DNA from: Fundidesulfovibrio magnetotacticus
GTDB lineage: Bacteria; Desulfobacterota; Desulfovibrionia; Desulfovibrionales; Desulfovibrionaceae
Assembly (NCBI RefSeq): GCF_013019105.1
Contig: NZ_BLTE01000011.1
Coordinates: 1-64,000 of the forward strand
Direction: 5' to 3'
Length of the DNA stretch: 64,000 bases
Below are positions 41,335-50,320 of the stretch, piece after piece. Numbering within the stretch: the first letter of the stretch is position 1; every line of letters begins with the position of its first letter. A program made the translations under genes and the position numbers. The notes beneath the pieces are model-generated. The model was not told the DNA's origin. It saw only the letters and a list, made by a program, of their open reading frames with translations, and searched no databases.

Positions 41335-43476
41335 ATGAACCTTTCCATCAAGACCAAGCTCATCGCGGGCATGCTGCTGGTCATCGCGCTGGTCTTCGCG
41401 GTGATTTTCAAGGTTGTGGCCGCCAACGTCTCCACGGAGTCCTCCGAGGCGTTTATCCAGTCCGCCTCGCGGGAGCTGGCCCACGTGGACTACGCGGTGA
41501 CGCTCTTCCTGGACGAGAGCAGGCTCAACGCGGACGCCCTGGCGCGCAGCCCCCTGGCCGCGCGCATCGACGAGGTGACCTCCACCTTCGTGGGCACGAG
41601 CGCGCCGCGCAAGTCCACCGTGGACCCGGACGACCCCGTGGGCAAGGAGGTGGTGGCGCTCTTCGACGCCGTGCAGCGCGCCCATCCGGCCTACGTGGAG
41701 GTGTTCATGGGCAACCGCAACGGCGGCTTCGTGAGCGCCCTGCAGGACTCCGAGATGCCCACCGGCTACGACCCCCGCAAGCGCCCCTGGTACCAGGAGG
41801 CCCTGCCCGTGAAGGACCGGCCGTCCATGTCCAAGGCCTACATGTCCACCACCAAGGAGGCCGTGACCAGCGTGACCCGCACCGTGCTGCGCGGCCAGGA
41901 GGTGATCGGCGTCATAGGCATCGACATTTCGCTCAAAAAGCTCACGGACCTCGTAGGGTCCATCAAGCTCGGGCGCACGGGCTATCTCGTGCTCGTGCAG
42001 GACGACGGCGTGGTGCTGGCCGATCCCCGGCACCCGGCATTCAACTTCAAGAAGGTCGGCGAGGCCGCGCCCTACCTGGCGGAGCTCTTCAAGCTCACCT
42101 CCGGCCACCAGGACGTGAGCGTGGACGGCAAGCCCTGCCTGGGCGTCACGGTCACTTCGCCCAAAACGGGCTGGAAGCTCCTGGGCATCATCGAGCGCGA
42201 GGAGATCATGGCCCCGGCGCGCGCCGCCGAGGCCAACCTGGCCGTCACGGGCGGGGCGGGTCTTCTGGCCATCGCCGTGGTGGTGTGGCTCTTTTCCACC
42301 CGGGTGATCATCGCCCCCCTGCGCCAGGTGAGCGGGTTTCTCGCGGCCATCGCCAAGGGCGACTACGCCCACCGCGCCAGCCACCAGCGCACCGACGAGA
42401 TCGGGGGCATCCTGGACGTGCTCAACGCCACGGCCGGAAAGCTTGAAGCCAACATGCTGGAGATCCGCGCCAAGACCCAGGAGGCCGAACAGAAGGCCCG
42501 CGACGCCGAAGCCGCCACCCGCGAGGCCGAGGACGCCCGCTGCCGGGCCGAGGCCGCGCGCAGCGAGGGCATGCTCCAGGCCGCCGGCAAGCTCGAACGC
42601 ATCGTGGAGGGCCTGGGCGGCGCGTCCTCGCAACTGGAGCAGCGTATCGAGGATTCCAGCCGGGGCGCGCGCGAACAGGCCGGGCGCGCAGCCGACACGG
42701 CCAACTCCATGGAACAGATGACCTCCACCGTGCTCGACGTGGCCCGCAACGCCTCCCAGGCCGCCTCCACTGCGGACCAGGCCCGGTCCAAGGCCCAGGA
42801 GGGTTCCGGCGCCGTGGACCGGGTGCTCGCGGGCATGCACGAGGTGCAGGGACAGTCCGAACGGCTCAAGGACGACATGCGCCAGCTTGGCGCACAGGCC
42901 GAGGACATCGGCCGTGTGCTCACCGTGATCTCCGACATCGCCGACCAGACCAACCTCCTGGCCCTCAACGCGGCCATCGAGGCCGCCCGCGCGGGCGACG
43001 CGGGCAGGGGCTTCGCCGTGGTGGCCGACGAAGTGCGCAAGCTCGCCGAGAAGACCATGACCGCCACCCGCGAGGTGGGCGACGCCATCGGGGCCATCCA
43101 GCAGAGCGCACGGCGCAACGTGGAGAACGTGGAGCGCTCGGTGACTCTCATCGGCGAGGCCGCGCGCCTGGCCGACGGCTCGGGGCGCACCCTGGAGGAG
43201 ATCGTGAAGCTCGTGGAGTCCGCCTCGGACCAGGTGCGGGCCATCGCCGCGGCCAGCGAGGAGCAGTCGGCGGCCAGCGAGGAGATCAGCCGCTCCGTCG
43301 AAGAGGTGAACTCCGTCTCGGCCCATACCTCCCAGGCCATGGCCGAGGCTTCAAAGGCCGTGAGCGATCTGGCCGGGCAGGCCCAGGCGCTCCAGGCGCT
43401 CATCGACTCCCTGCAGGACGAGGCGCGCGGCGGCCCCGGCTCCTGTCCGCCCGCGCTGGGGCCGGGCCGGTCCTGA
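41335..43476 (+). CDS. Methyl-accepting chemotaxis protein with double-Cache sensor
   Basis: 713 aa. TM1 ([17 protein letters not shown]), then a periplasmic dCache_1-type domain (about 30-300) with [14 protein letters not shown] and [11 protein letters not shown]. These positions match part of the amino-acid/amine-binding dCache signature, so an amino acid ligand is plausible. TM2 ([18 protein letters not shown]) and HAMP follow. The long coiled signalling domain has the hairpin tip [20 protein letters not shown]. No C-terminal CheB/CheR pentapeptide is evident. AAGGAGGA stands before the ATG. Confidence 0.95.
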   Translation: MNLSIKTKLIAGMLLVIALVFAVIFKVVAANVSTESSEAFIQSASRELAHVDYAVTLFLDESRLNADALARSPLAARIDEVTSTFVGTSAPRKSTVDPDDPVGKEVVALFDAVQRAHPAYVEVFMGNRNGGFVSALQDSEMPTGYDPRKRPWYQEALPVKDRPSMSKAYMSTTKEAVTSVTRTVLRGQEVIGVIGIDISLKKLTDLVGSIKLGRTGYLVLVQDDGVVLADPRHPAFNFKKVGEAAPYLAELFKLTSGHQDVSVDGKPCLGVTVTSPKTGWKLLGIIEREEIMAPARAAEANLAVTGGAGLLAIAVVVWLFSTRVIIAPLRQVSGFLAAIAKGDYAHRASHQRTDEIGGILDVLNATAGKLEANMLEIRAKTQEAEQKARDAEAATREAEDARCRAEAARSEGMLQAAGKLERIVEGLGGASSQLEQRIEDSSRGAREQAGRAADTANSMEQMTSTVLDVARNASQAASTADQARSKAQEGSGAVDRVLAGMHEVQGQSERLKDDMRQLGAQAEDIGRVLTVISDIADQTNLLALNAAIEAARAGDAGRGFAVVADEVRKLAEKTMTATREVGDAIGAIQQSARRNVENVERSVTLIGEAARLADGSGRTLEEIVKLVESASDQVRAIAAASEEQSAASEEISRSVEEVNSVSAHTSQAMAEASKAVSDLAGQAQALQALIDSLQDEARGGPGSCPPALGPGRS

Positions 43477-43635
43477 TCCCTCCGGCCGCCGCTCCCCGTC
43501 GCGCGCGTGCCCCTCGCCCCGCAGAGGCCTCCCGGCGGGGCTACGCGCGCGACGGGTGTTGCGCCCCAGGCCAATCCTGGGATACGCCTGGAGCGGGACG
43601 CCCCGGGCGTTCACACGTCCAGGCAGGGGGCTTGC

Positions 43636-44553
43636 GTGGCCGATGCGGAACCGGATTGTACAGGCGGTGAACGCAGACGCGTCGGCGCGCCCGGCATCTT
43701 CCTCAAATTCGCGTTCCGCACCGCCGTGTCGGACAAGCGGCCGGACAAGCCCAGCAGCGCCGGACAGGCCCGTCTCTCGGGGCGCGACGTGTACTACTAC
43801 GTGGAGAAGTCGCCGGAAAAGGCACTGACCATCCGGCCCCTCAACGTCCACGCCCACCCGGAGGGCGAGGGCCGTCCGCTCACCTTCGAGGACCTCCTGG
43901 AGCGCTACCGGCCCGAACCGCTCTATTATTACAACAAGGTCAAGCCCGTCATGGAGCGGGTGGAGGGCCTGGTCGAGGCCGGGCAGGCCAGCCTGGACGC
44001 GGGCAACACCGGCCGCGCCGAGACGCTCTTCAAGCAGGCCCTGGACCTGGACCACCACAACGTACGGGCCATCTTCGGCCTGGGCTTCGTCTACCTGCGC
44101 TCGGGCTCCCTGGACGACGCCCGCCACGTGTTCCGGCAACTCATGCTGCTGCCCACGGCCTTCACCGAGGAATACCGCCACCTCTTCAACGCCTTCGGCA
44201 TCCAGATGCGCCGCAGGGGCATGCTGCAAGACGCCCGCGCCTTCTACGAAAAAGCCCTGGGCTTCGGCGTGGAGGACGAACACCTCCTCTTCAACCTGGC
44301 CCGGGCGCACTACGCGGCCAGCGAGTTCGACCTTGCCCGCGCCCAGGTGGAGCGCGCCCTGAACCTGGACCCGGAGTTCGATCCCGCTAGGCGACTGCTC
44401 AAGGCCCTGGACAAGGCCCAGGACCTGCTCCCCGAAGAATTCACCGAGCCCGAACCGGAACGGCACGACCTGGAGCAAACCCCTGAACCGGAACCCCTGA
44501 GCGACGCCCAACGCTACCCCGACCTGGACCTGGACGGAGTGCCCTGGGAATGA
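43636..44553 (+). CDS. TPR-repeat protein
   Basis: About 305 aa. Three to four TPR-like helical pairs lie between about residues 130 and 250: ASLDAGNTGRAETLFKQALD, AIFGLGFVYLRSGSLDDARH and HLLFNLARAHYAASEFDLAR. The C-terminus is acidic and Pro/Glu-rich. The start is uncertain: GTG 43636 has a G-rich stretch 5 bases upstream; GTG 43726 begins closer to the conserved-looking SDKRPDKPSS but lacks a ribosome-binding site. The function is unknown, probably a protein-protein scaffold. Confidence 0.75.
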   Translation: MADAEPDCTGGERRRVGAPGIFLKFAFRTAVSDKRPDKPSSAGQARLSGRDVYYYVEKSPEKALTIRPLNVHAHPEGEGRPLTFEDLLERYRPEPLYYYNKVKPVMERVEGLVEAGQASLDAGNTGRAETLFKQALDLDHHNVRAIFGLGFVYLRSGSLDDARHVFRQLMLLPTAFTEEYRHLFNAFGIQMRRRGMLQDARAFYEKALGFGVEDEHLLFNLARAHYAASEFDLARAQVERALNLDPEFDPARRLLKALDKAQDLLPEEFTEPEPERHDLEQTPEPEPLSDAQRYPDLDLDGVPWE

Positions 44554-44648
44554 CCCCCAAAACCACTGCCGGACATTGCCCTTCGCTCGTTTTTCTGCAA
44601 TCATGACGCACGGCTGCTTTCGCCGTCCCAGAAAAGCGAGGACACACC

Positions 44649-45326
44649 ATGCTCATACGCGACTGGATGACCAAAGACGTGATCACCGTCGGTCCGGAGA
44701 CCTCCATGATGAAGGCCTCCAAACTCATGCGCGAACGCAAGATCAGCCGCCTGCCCGTGGTGGACGACTCCGGGCGGCTCCTTGGCATCGTCTCGGACCG
44801 GGACCTCAAGGAGGCCTCCCCCTCCAAGGCCACCAGCCTGGACATGCACGAGCTCTACTACCTGCTCTCCGAGATCAAGGTGAAGGACATCATGACCAAG
44901 ACCCCCTTGGCCGTGAAGCCCTCCGAAACCGTGGAAAAAGCCGCCGTTCTCATGATGAACAACAACTTCGGCGGCCTGCCCGTGGTGGACGAAAACCTCA
45001 AGGTGGTGGGCATCATCACCGACTCCGACGTCTTCAAGGTGCTCGTGGAGATCACCGGCGTCACCGAAGGCGGCGTGCAGCTGGCCTTCAGCCTGCCCAA
45101 CTCCCCGGGCAAGCTCAAGGACGTGCTGGACGACCTCAAGGGCTTCGGCGCGCGCATCGTGAGCGTGCTCACCTCCTTCACCCACGCCGACGAAGGACAC
45201 CGCGCCGTCTACATCCGCATCCAGGACCCCGACAAATCCGTGCTCACCGAAATGGTGGACGCGCTCTCTCAAAAATACACCCTGCTCTACTGGGTGCGCG
45301 ACAACCTCAACCCCATCATCCCCTAG
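44649..45326 (+). CDS. Tandem CBS domain protein with ACT-like C-terminus (AcuB-like)
   Basis: 225 aa. CBS1 (MLIRDWMTKDVITVGPETSM, RLPVVDDSGRLLGIVSDRDL) and CBS2 (VKDIMTKTPLAVKPSETVEK, GLPVVDENLKVVGIITDSDV) span 1-135. The remaining 90 residues resemble an ACT domain (LAFSLPNSPGKLKDVLDDLK). CBS pairs bind adenine nucleotides, and ACT domains bind amino acids. AcuB-like proteins are thought to regulate acetoin or other catabolism, but no such gene is adjacent. Confidence 0.9.
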   Translation: MLIRDWMTKDVITVGPETSMMKASKLMRERKISRLPVVDDSGRLLGIVSDRDLKEASPSKATSLDMHELYYLLSEIKVKDIMTKTPLAVKPSETVEKAAVLMMNNNFGGLPVVDENLKVVGIITDSDVFKVLVEITGVTEGGVQLAFSLPNSPGKLKDVLDDLKGFGARIVSVLTSFTHADEGHRAVYIRIQDPDKSVLTEMVDALSQKYTLLYWVRDNLNPIIP

Positions 45327-45441
45327 CCAGCTACGCCCCGCGCGGCCCGTCCAACCCAGGACGGGCCGCCCCGGCTTGACAGCGCCCCGGAAACGCCTAC
45401 TTCCATGGGGCTTCCACACGCATTTCCCCGAGGAGACCCCC

Positions 45442-45687
45442 ATGTCACAGACCCACGTCTGCCCCCACTGCAACCAGGAACTGACCCCGTGGCTCGGCCC
45501 CCCCGAGTCCGGCTGGGGCGAAATCCTGGTCTGCAACAACAACGAATGCCCCTACTTCAAAGGCTCCCCCAGCACCATCCGCAACACCGACGAAGCATCC
45601 CCCCTGGGCTGCCGCTACGCCCTGGACCCCGCCAACGACTACACCCCCTTCAGCCTCGTGGCCTGGCACGGCGCCTGCCGCGACTAG
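45442..45687 (+). CDS. Small zinc-ribbon protein
   Basis: 81 aa. HVCPHCNQEL and CNNNECPYFKGS supply a CxxC pair and a CxxxxC pair for one metal, in an Ogr/Delta-like or generic zinc-ribbon arrangement. The C-terminal half (LGCRYALDPANDYTPFSL) adds two more Cys. GAGGAG precedes the ATG at 45442. A strong terminator follows. The function is unknown. Confidence 0.72.
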   Translation: MSQTHVCPHCNQELTPWLGPPESGWGEILVCNNNECPYFKGSPSTIRNTDEASPLGCRYALDPANDYTPFSLVAWHGACRD

Positions 45688-45720
45688 ACAAGCCGATACC
45701 CCCGGCGGCCCCCGCCGCCT

Positions 45721-45748
45721 CGAAAGGGACGCCCCGGCGTCCCTTTCG
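45721..45748 (+). terminator. Strong hairpin terminator after the zinc-ribbon gene
   Basis: CGAAAGGGACGCC (45721-45733) pairs perfectly with GGCGTCCCTTTCG (45736-45748), a 13-bp stem 34 bases after the stop codon. There is no long T-run afterwards, but stem strength and position support termination. Confidence 0.7.
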
Positions 45749-45821
45749 GCGTTCTGAAAAGCAGCCGACGCAAGCGGCAAACAAACAACCAGACCAACAG
45801 GGAAGACACCCCGGCGGCCAG

Positions 45822-46010
45822 CGCTCCGCCCTGGACCCGGAGAGCGGGGCTTCGCACCGGGCACCACCAGGGGCCTACCAGGGCTCCGCCCTGGACCCGC
45901 CAAAGAGGGCTCCGCCCTCTCTGGACTCACCCGGCAGGGCTCCGCCCTGCACCCGCCGGGGGGAGAGCCTCCCCCCGGACCCCGGCAATTGCTTCGCGGG
46001 CTTCACCGGC
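45822..46010 (+). repeat. Hairpin repeat family, copy B (expanded)
   Basis: The core CTCCGCCCTGGACCCG occurs twice, exactly 60 bases apart (45824 and 45884). It is followed by AGAGGGC-TCC-GCCCTCT (45905-45921), GCAGGGC-TCC-GCCCTGC (45934-45950), a CCGGGGGGA/TCCCCCCGG stem (45956-45978), and TTGCTTCGCGGGCTTC (45989-46004). The last 16-mer is identical, inverted, in copies C and D. No coding frame is credible here. Confidence 0.8.
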
Positions 46011-46381
46011 AAGGACGGTGTTGCCGCTCCTGGTGCTGTTCGCGGGGAGATCAGGCGGATCGTCTTTCAATCGGTCCGCCTGGTCTCCCCGCGAGCAGTA
46101 CCGGGACCGGCCTGCAAGACCCTTGCGGCTGCGCCACCTGTCGCGCGGGAATTCGCGCAAAGCCGCGAATCCCCGCGCGGGGGGGCCGTGGCGCTTCGCG
46201 CCAGGGGATTGTGAGCAAGAGCTTTCTCTTTGGATTTTTAATGGAGATTCCTTGTTCATCGTCGCTTGCGACGATGGCAGTCCGCCGGGATAAGCGCTGC
46301 TTTGAGCGCGTTCCCGGCGGGTGTCTGCTGCTGTCCGGGCACCAGGAGACTGGCCGCCCCCTATACACCGACCTACCCGGT
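46011..46381. repeat. Dense series of long hairpins in the gene-free region
   Basis: Successive foldable units: an imperfect stem of about 25 bp at 46034-46100, whose inner arms CGCGGGGAGA and CAGGCGGA (46041-46059) pair with 46075-46093 around a 15-nt loop; CGCGCGGG plus ATTCGCG pairing across CAAAGC (46142-46179); TGGCGC-TTC-GCGCCA (46189-46203); CATCGTCGC-TT-GCGACGATG (46257-46276); and CCGCCGGGA with TCCCGGCGG (46282-46320). The loop region 46059-46077 matches 53585-53603 in inverse orientation at 17 of 19 bases. Copies B and C flank it and point inward. Confidence 0.75.
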
Positions 46382-46438
46382 GAAGCCCGCGAAGCAATAA
46401 GGGATTCCAAAGGGCGCAGCCCTTTGGCCGCCGGAGGC
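46382..46438 (-). repeat. Hairpin repeat family, copy C (inverted)
   Basis: GAAGCCCGCGAAGCAA (46382-46397) is identical to copy D and is the reverse complement of the 16-mer in copy B. It is followed by the 9-bp stem CCAAAGGGC-GCA-GCCCTTTGG (46407-46427) and GCCGCCGGAGGC, which is also present in copy D. The G6/C6 stem module is missing in this copy. Confidence 0.78.
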
Positions 46439-46570
46439 TATTCCTCTTCTCTCTCTATCCCCTCACTTCACCTCCCATCCGCACCCTCTTTTCCCCTCCA
46501 CCCCCACATCCGCCCCATTCGCCGTCGCGAGGCGTTTGCGGGTCTAGGCGGGCGGGCCTTTGTCGGCGTG
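46439..46570. other. Pyrimidine-rich tract downstream of pabC
   Basis: About 90 bases (roughly 46440-46530) are almost entirely C and T on the plus strand (runs such as TTCCTCTTCTCTCTCTATCC). On the minus strand this is a purine-rich 3' tail for the pabC transcript. No gene is seen. C-over-G bias on one strand is typical of Rho-utilisation regions, but on the plus strand it would serve rightward transcripts. Confidence 0.4.
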
Positions 46571-47356
46571 CTACCCGTCCAACCCCAGCAGCACGCGCAG
46601 CAGGGGGCGGCACGTTTCCCAGTCGGGGTCCAGCGTCCGGTCGTCCACCCGCACGACCGGCTGGATGCCTCCCAGGCTGTTGAGCCAGTAGACGTGGCGC
46701 AGGCGGTCCAGGTCGGCCAGGGTCAGGGGGATTTCTTCCACGTGCAGGTGTCGTCGTGCGGCTTCCATGGTCAGGCTGGGGAGTTTCCAGGGCGTTTTGG
46801 GTTCGTAGAAGCCTTTGCCGTCGGAGAAGAGGAGCGCGGCGCAGGCGGCTTCGAGGATGTTGCCGTGGTGGTCGACGAGGAGGGCGTCGTCGGCTCCGGC
46901 GCGGCGGGCGAAGTCCCAGGCGAGTCGCTGGTGGAGGTTGGCCATGGTTTTGTGGGCGCAGAGGTGCGAGGCGTGGGCGTGGGGATAGACGGCCAGGGCG
47001 CGCGCGGCGTGGGGGTCGATGGAGTAGGGGGTGACGGTGATGCAGAGCGTGGCTTCGCCCTGGGGGCGGTCCTGGTGGCAGAAGAGGTTCACGCGGGCGG
47101 TTTCTCCGGCGAGACCGTTGGCGTGGGCCACTTCGACGACGAGGCGCGCGGCCTCGGAGGGTGCGGGCAGGTCGCGGTGCAGGTGCAGCGCGGCGAGGCT
47201 GGCGGCGAGGCGTTCCAGATGCCGTTCCAGGCGTCGGGGCCTGCCCTGGTGGAAGAGGACGGTTTCGAAAAGGCCCATGCCGCAGCGGAAGGAGGGGCCT
47301 TCAAGGCTCAGGGCGGCGGTCCCGGGGACGAGACGGCCGTCGATCCAGGCGATCAT
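46571..47356 (-). CDS. pabC: Aminotransferase class IV, 4-amino-4-deoxychorismate lyase
   Basis: 261 aa, PLP fold-type IV. The Schiff-base Lys is in SHLCAHKTMANLHQRLAW, and the phosphate-binding region is DALLVDHHGNILEAACAALL. Family opening: AWIDGRLVPG, then GMGLFETV. Position decides the function: the ATG overlaps the stop of pabB, which in turn overlaps pabA, giving the three steps from chorismate to p-aminobenzoate. By sequence alone it could also be a branched-chain or D-amino acid transaminase. Confidence 0.88.
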   Translation of the reverse strand: MIAWIDGRLVPGTAALSLEGPSFRCGMGLFETVLFHQGRPRRLERHLERLAASLAALHLHRDLPAPSEAARLVVEVAHANGLAGETARVNLFCHQDRPQGEATLCITVTPYSIDPHAARALAVYPHAHASHLCAHKTMANLHQRLAWDFARRAGADDALLVDHHGNILEAACAALLFSDGKGFYEPKTPWKLPSLTMEAARRHLHVEEIPLTLADLDRLRHVYWLNSLGGIQPVVRVDDRTLDPDWETCRPLLRVLLGLDG

Positions 47357-48618
47357 GGCGTGTTCCTCCGGGCCAGGGCCAGGAACTTGGCGGCCTTGGC
47401 CATGGTTTCCTCGTATTCCAGGTGCGGGTCCGAGTCCACGACGATGCCGCTTCCGGCGAAGAAACCGAGCGTGCCGGAGGTGGCGTCGTGGCAGGCGGTG
47501 CGGATGGCCACGGAGCTGTCCAGGTCGCGGGGGCCGAGGCGCAGGACGAGGCAGCCGCAGTAGGCGTCGCGGTGATGGGGTTCCAGGTCCGCGATGAGCT
47601 CCACGGCGCGGGCCTTGGGGCAGCCGGTGACGGAGCCCGGGGGCAGGGCGTCCCAGAGCAGGTCCAGGGCGTCGGCGTCGGGTCGCAGCGCGCCGCTGAC
47701 GTTGGCGTACATCTGGAGCAGCCCGTCCACCAGGAACACGGAGCGATGCCCCTCCACGCTAACGGAGCCGTAGGCGCAGCGGCCGGAGATGTCGTTGCGC
47801 ATGAGGTCCACGATCATGGAGAGTTCGGCGTCCTCCTTGGCCGAAGCGCGCAGAGCCCTGGCGGCGGCCACGGGGTCGGCCCCGGCCAGGCGCGTGCCCT
47901 TGATGGGCTGGGCGAGCACCATGCCGCCCCGCACCCGCAGGAACCGCTCGGGAGAGGTGGAGAGCAGCGTGTAGGGCGCATCGTGATACATTCCGTAAAA
48001 CATGGCCGGACGCCGGGCCAGCAGGCCCGTGAAAAGGGCCTGGGGATCGCTCCCGGCGGGCCAGTCCGCGTCGAAGCGGATGGAGAGGTTCAGCTGATAG
48101 GCGTCGCCGTCCAGGATGTGCTCCCGGGCGCATCGCACGGCGGCGGCGTAGGCCTCGCGGTCCATGGAGGGCCGGGGTGCGTGCAGTGCCGGGAGCGGGG
48201 GAGCTGGGGAGCGGCGCGCGCCAGACACCAGGCGCAGAGCCGCGTCGCGCAGGCCCGGCGTGGCGGCGTGGACCGTCACGGAGCGGGCGTCCGGGGAGGG
48301 CGCGAGCACGGCCCCGTAAGTGCGGAACACGCCCTCGGGGAAGGCGGTGGGGCGCCGGGCCACGCCCAGGCCCGGGAACCCGGCCTGGTAGGAGAGGAAG
48401 CCCAGGGCCGGTCCGGCCGAGGCGTCGCAGAAGGCCTTGAGCCCCTCCAGGCCGCCGCCGGTCTCCAGCCGCCACTCGGCTACGGGCCAGAGCCCGGCCA
48501 GGCCGGAGGCCGCCACGCCGGGCATGGGCGGCGTGACGAACACGTCGGGCCGCTCCGGGGCCAGGGCGTCGATCCAGGCGAGACCGTCAGCGGGGCAGCA
48601 CGAGCTGAAAGAGGTCAT
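47353..48618 (-). CDS. pabB: Aminodeoxychorismate synthase component I
   Basis: 421 aa, chorismate-binding enzyme. The C-terminal catalytic domain shows ILDGDAYQLNLSIRFD, LSTSPERFLRV, the PabB-type PIKGT in LAQPIKGTRLAG, VDLMRNDISGRCAYG and PPGSVTGCPKARAVELIADL. The PIKGT Lys favours 4-amino-4-deoxychorismate formation over anthranilate synthesis. It overlaps pabC by 4 bases and pabA by 32 bases. Confidence 0.93.
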   Translation of the reverse strand: MTSFSSCCPADGLAWIDALAPERPDVFVTPPMPGVAASGLAGLWPVAEWRLETGGGLEGLKAFCDASAGPALGFLSYQAGFPGLGVARRPTAFPEGVFRTYGAVLAPSPDARSVTVHAATPGLRDAALRLVSGARRSPAPPLPALHAPRPSMDREAYAAAVRCAREHILDGDAYQLNLSIRFDADWPAGSDPQALFTGLLARRPAMFYGMYHDAPYTLLSTSPERFLRVRGGMVLAQPIKGTRLAGADPVAAARALRASAKEDAELSMIVDLMRNDISGRCAYGSVSVEGHRSVFLVDGLLQMYANVSGALRPDADALDLLWDALPPGSVTGCPKARAVELIADLEPHHRDAYCGCLVLRLGPRDLDSSVAIRTACHDATSGTLGFFAGSGIVVDSDPHLEYEETMAKAAKFLALARRNTP

Positions 48619-49120
48619 GGAGAATCTCCGGGCCTTGCGGGGTCAGGAAGGATTCGGGGTGGAACTGCACGCCCGCCACGGGCAGACGGCAGTGTCGCGC
48701 GGCCATGGGGATGCCGTCCTGTTGGGCCAGCAGTTCCAGGTCCGGGGCCATGCGGCTCAGGTGGAGGGAGTGGTAGCGCCCGGCCTCGATCTCGCGGCCC
48801 AGAAAGCGGAAGCGCCCGGCGCGTCCGTGCACGCAGCCGGGCAGGCGTTCCACCGCGCCGCCGAAGTGCAGGTTGATGATCTGGAGCCCCAGGCAGACGC
48901 CCAGCACCGGGCGGCCCGACTCCAGGAGCGGGCCGTAGCCGGTGTGTTCGCGCGGGTGACCGGGGCCGGGGGAGAGCACGGTGAGGTCGAACGCATCGGC
49001 GTCCCGGGGGCGAAAGCCGAAGCAGGGGACGATCTCCGGCGCGCTCCCGGCCGCGCGGGCCAGCAGGTGCTCCAGGTTGCGCGTGAAGCTGTCGCGATGG
49101 TCCACCAGGAGGATGCGCAT
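48587..49120 (-). CDS. pabA: Aminodeoxychorismate synthase glutamine amidotransferase component
   Basis: 177 aa class I glutamine amidotransferase: MRILLVDHRDSFTRNLEHLL, oxyanion-strand SPGPGHP, nucleophile C76 in GVCLGLQIINLHFGG, and the catalytic His-Glu in GVQFHPESF. It supplies ammonia to PabB. No clear ribosome-binding site precedes the ATG at 49120. It is slightly shorter than the usual 190 aa. TrpG is an alternative identity, but the coupling to PabB and PabC favours PabA. Confidence 0.92.
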   Translation of the reverse strand: MRILLVDHRDSFTRNLEHLLARAAGSAPEIVPCFGFRPRDADAFDLTVLSPGPGHPREHTGYGPLLESGRPVLGVCLGLQIINLHFGGAVERLPGCVHGRAGRFRFLGREIEAGRYHSLHLSRMAPDLELLAQQDGIPMAARHCRLPVAGVQFHPESFLTPQGPEILHDLFQLVLPR

Positions 49121-49314
49121 GTGCGCTGGTAGTGGAGGCTCGGCCCGGCGGTCAAGCGGTCCCGGGTGGCGTTGATGCCAGCCCAAGGGGGTATGCCGCC
49201 GTCCCTGGGACATCGGGCGGAAGCCCGGTGTGGAGCGCCCGTCCTCCGGGGGACGCGAAGCCATCGTACCGTGCGGGGTGGGGAAACCGTCGGCCAGGGG
49301 ACGCGACCGGGTCG

Positions 49315-49343
49315 TTGACCGGACCTCGCCGGGAGGATAAATC
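49315..49343 (+). promoter_or_regulatory. Possible sigma-70 promoter for the permease pair
   Basis: TTGACC (49315-49320), a 17-base spacer, then TAAATC (49338-49343), about 24 bases before the DUF318 start. The -35 is good and the -10 weak. The rest of the 246-base gap shows no operator; in particular no ATGCAAC/GTTGCAT palindrome like that at znuA. Confidence 0.35.
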
Positions 49344-49366
49344 CCCGCCTCGGAGATACGCCCCCC

Positions 49367-50320
49367 ATGGAATTCGTCTCGCTTTTCGCCCAGGTGCTGG
49401 TGGCCATCCTTCTGGAGGCCGCCCCCTTCCTGTTGCTGGGCGCGCTGGCCTCGGGGCTTTTCGAAGTGTTCGTCCCGGCCGGGACCCTGGAGCGGCTCAT
49501 GCCCCGGGGCACGGCGACGGGCATCCTGGCCGGGCTGGTGCTGGGGATGGTGATGCCCTGCTGCGAGTGCGGCATCGTGCCCCTGATCCGCCGCCTGCTG
49601 GGCAAGGGCGTGCCCCCCGCCACGGCCATGACCTTCATGCTGGCCGGGCCGGTGATCAATCCCGTGGTGCTGGCCTCCACGCTGGTGGCCTTCCAGGGCG
49701 ACCTGGGCGTAGTGGTGGTCCGCTGCGTGCTGGTGGCGGGCGTGGCCTGCGCGGTGGGCGTGGCGGTGCGCGGACGCACGGCGCAAGAACTCCTGCTGCC
49801 CGGCGCGCGGCCCGTGGCGGCGGCCTGCGGCTGCGGCGGCGAGCCCGGGCTGTTCGGGTCCCTGGCCGACATGGTGACCCCCGCCGACGTGCGGCGTCCG
49901 TCCCTTCTCTCCCGGCTGGATCATGCCCTGCGCCACGCCCAGGCCGACTTCCTGGACATGTTCCGCGTGCTGGTGTTCGGCGCGGCCGTGGCGGCGGCCT
50001 TCAAGACCCTGGCCCCGGCCGGGGTGGTGAACCTCGTCGAAAAGGACCTGCTGCTCTCGGTGAGCGGCATGATGGGGCTGGCCGTGGTGCTCTCGCTGTG
50101 TTCCCAGGCGGACGCCTTCGTGGCGGCCTCGTTCTCGGGCTTCCCCCTGGCGGCCAAGGCGGCCTTCCTGGCGCTGGGGCCGGTGCTGGACATCAAGCTG
50201 GTACTCATGTGGCGCGGGGTGTTCCGCCCGGAGATCGTGCGGCTGCTCATCGTGATCCCGGCGGCCTCGATCTTCGCGGCCTGCATGCTCATGGGCGTCC
50301 TGGAGAAGTGGCCGCGATGA
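49367..50320 (+). CDS. DUF318/ArsP-type permease
   Basis: 317 aa with about eight helices. Signature blocks are LEAAPFLLLGALASGLFEVF, LGMVMPCCECGIVPLIRRLL (the Cys-rich loop of the family), TAMTFMLAGPVINPVVLAST and SLCSQADAFVAASFSGFPLA. A cytoplasmic loop has CGCGG. Relatives include ArsP, which exports organoarsenicals; the substrate here is not known. It is translationally coupled (ATGA) to a TIGR03943-type protein, its usual partner. Confidence 0.88.
   Translation: MEFVSLFAQVLVAILLEAAPFLLLGALASGLFEVFVPAGTLERLMPRGTATGILAGLVLGMVMPCCECGIVPLIRRLLGKGVPPATAMTFMLAGPVINPVVLASTLVAFQGDLGVVVVRCVLVAGVACAVGVAVRGRTAQELLLPGARPVAAACGCGGEPGLFGSLADMVTPADVRRPSLLSRLDHALRHAQADFLDMFRVLVFGAAVAAAFKTLAPAGVVNLVEKDLLLSVSGMMGLAVVLSLCSQADAFVAASFSGFPLAAKAAFLALGPVLDIKLVLMWRGVFRPEIVRLLIVIPAASIFAACMLMGVLEKWPR

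Noticed and set aside
45822-46438. CRISPR array or integron attC sites
   Set aside because: Repeats differ in length and orientation, there are no regular unique spacers, and no attC-type simple sites or integrase were seen.
49121-49366. Zur-type palindrome before the DUF318/TIGR03943 pair
   Set aside because: No ATGCAAC/GTTGCAT repeat is present in the gap.
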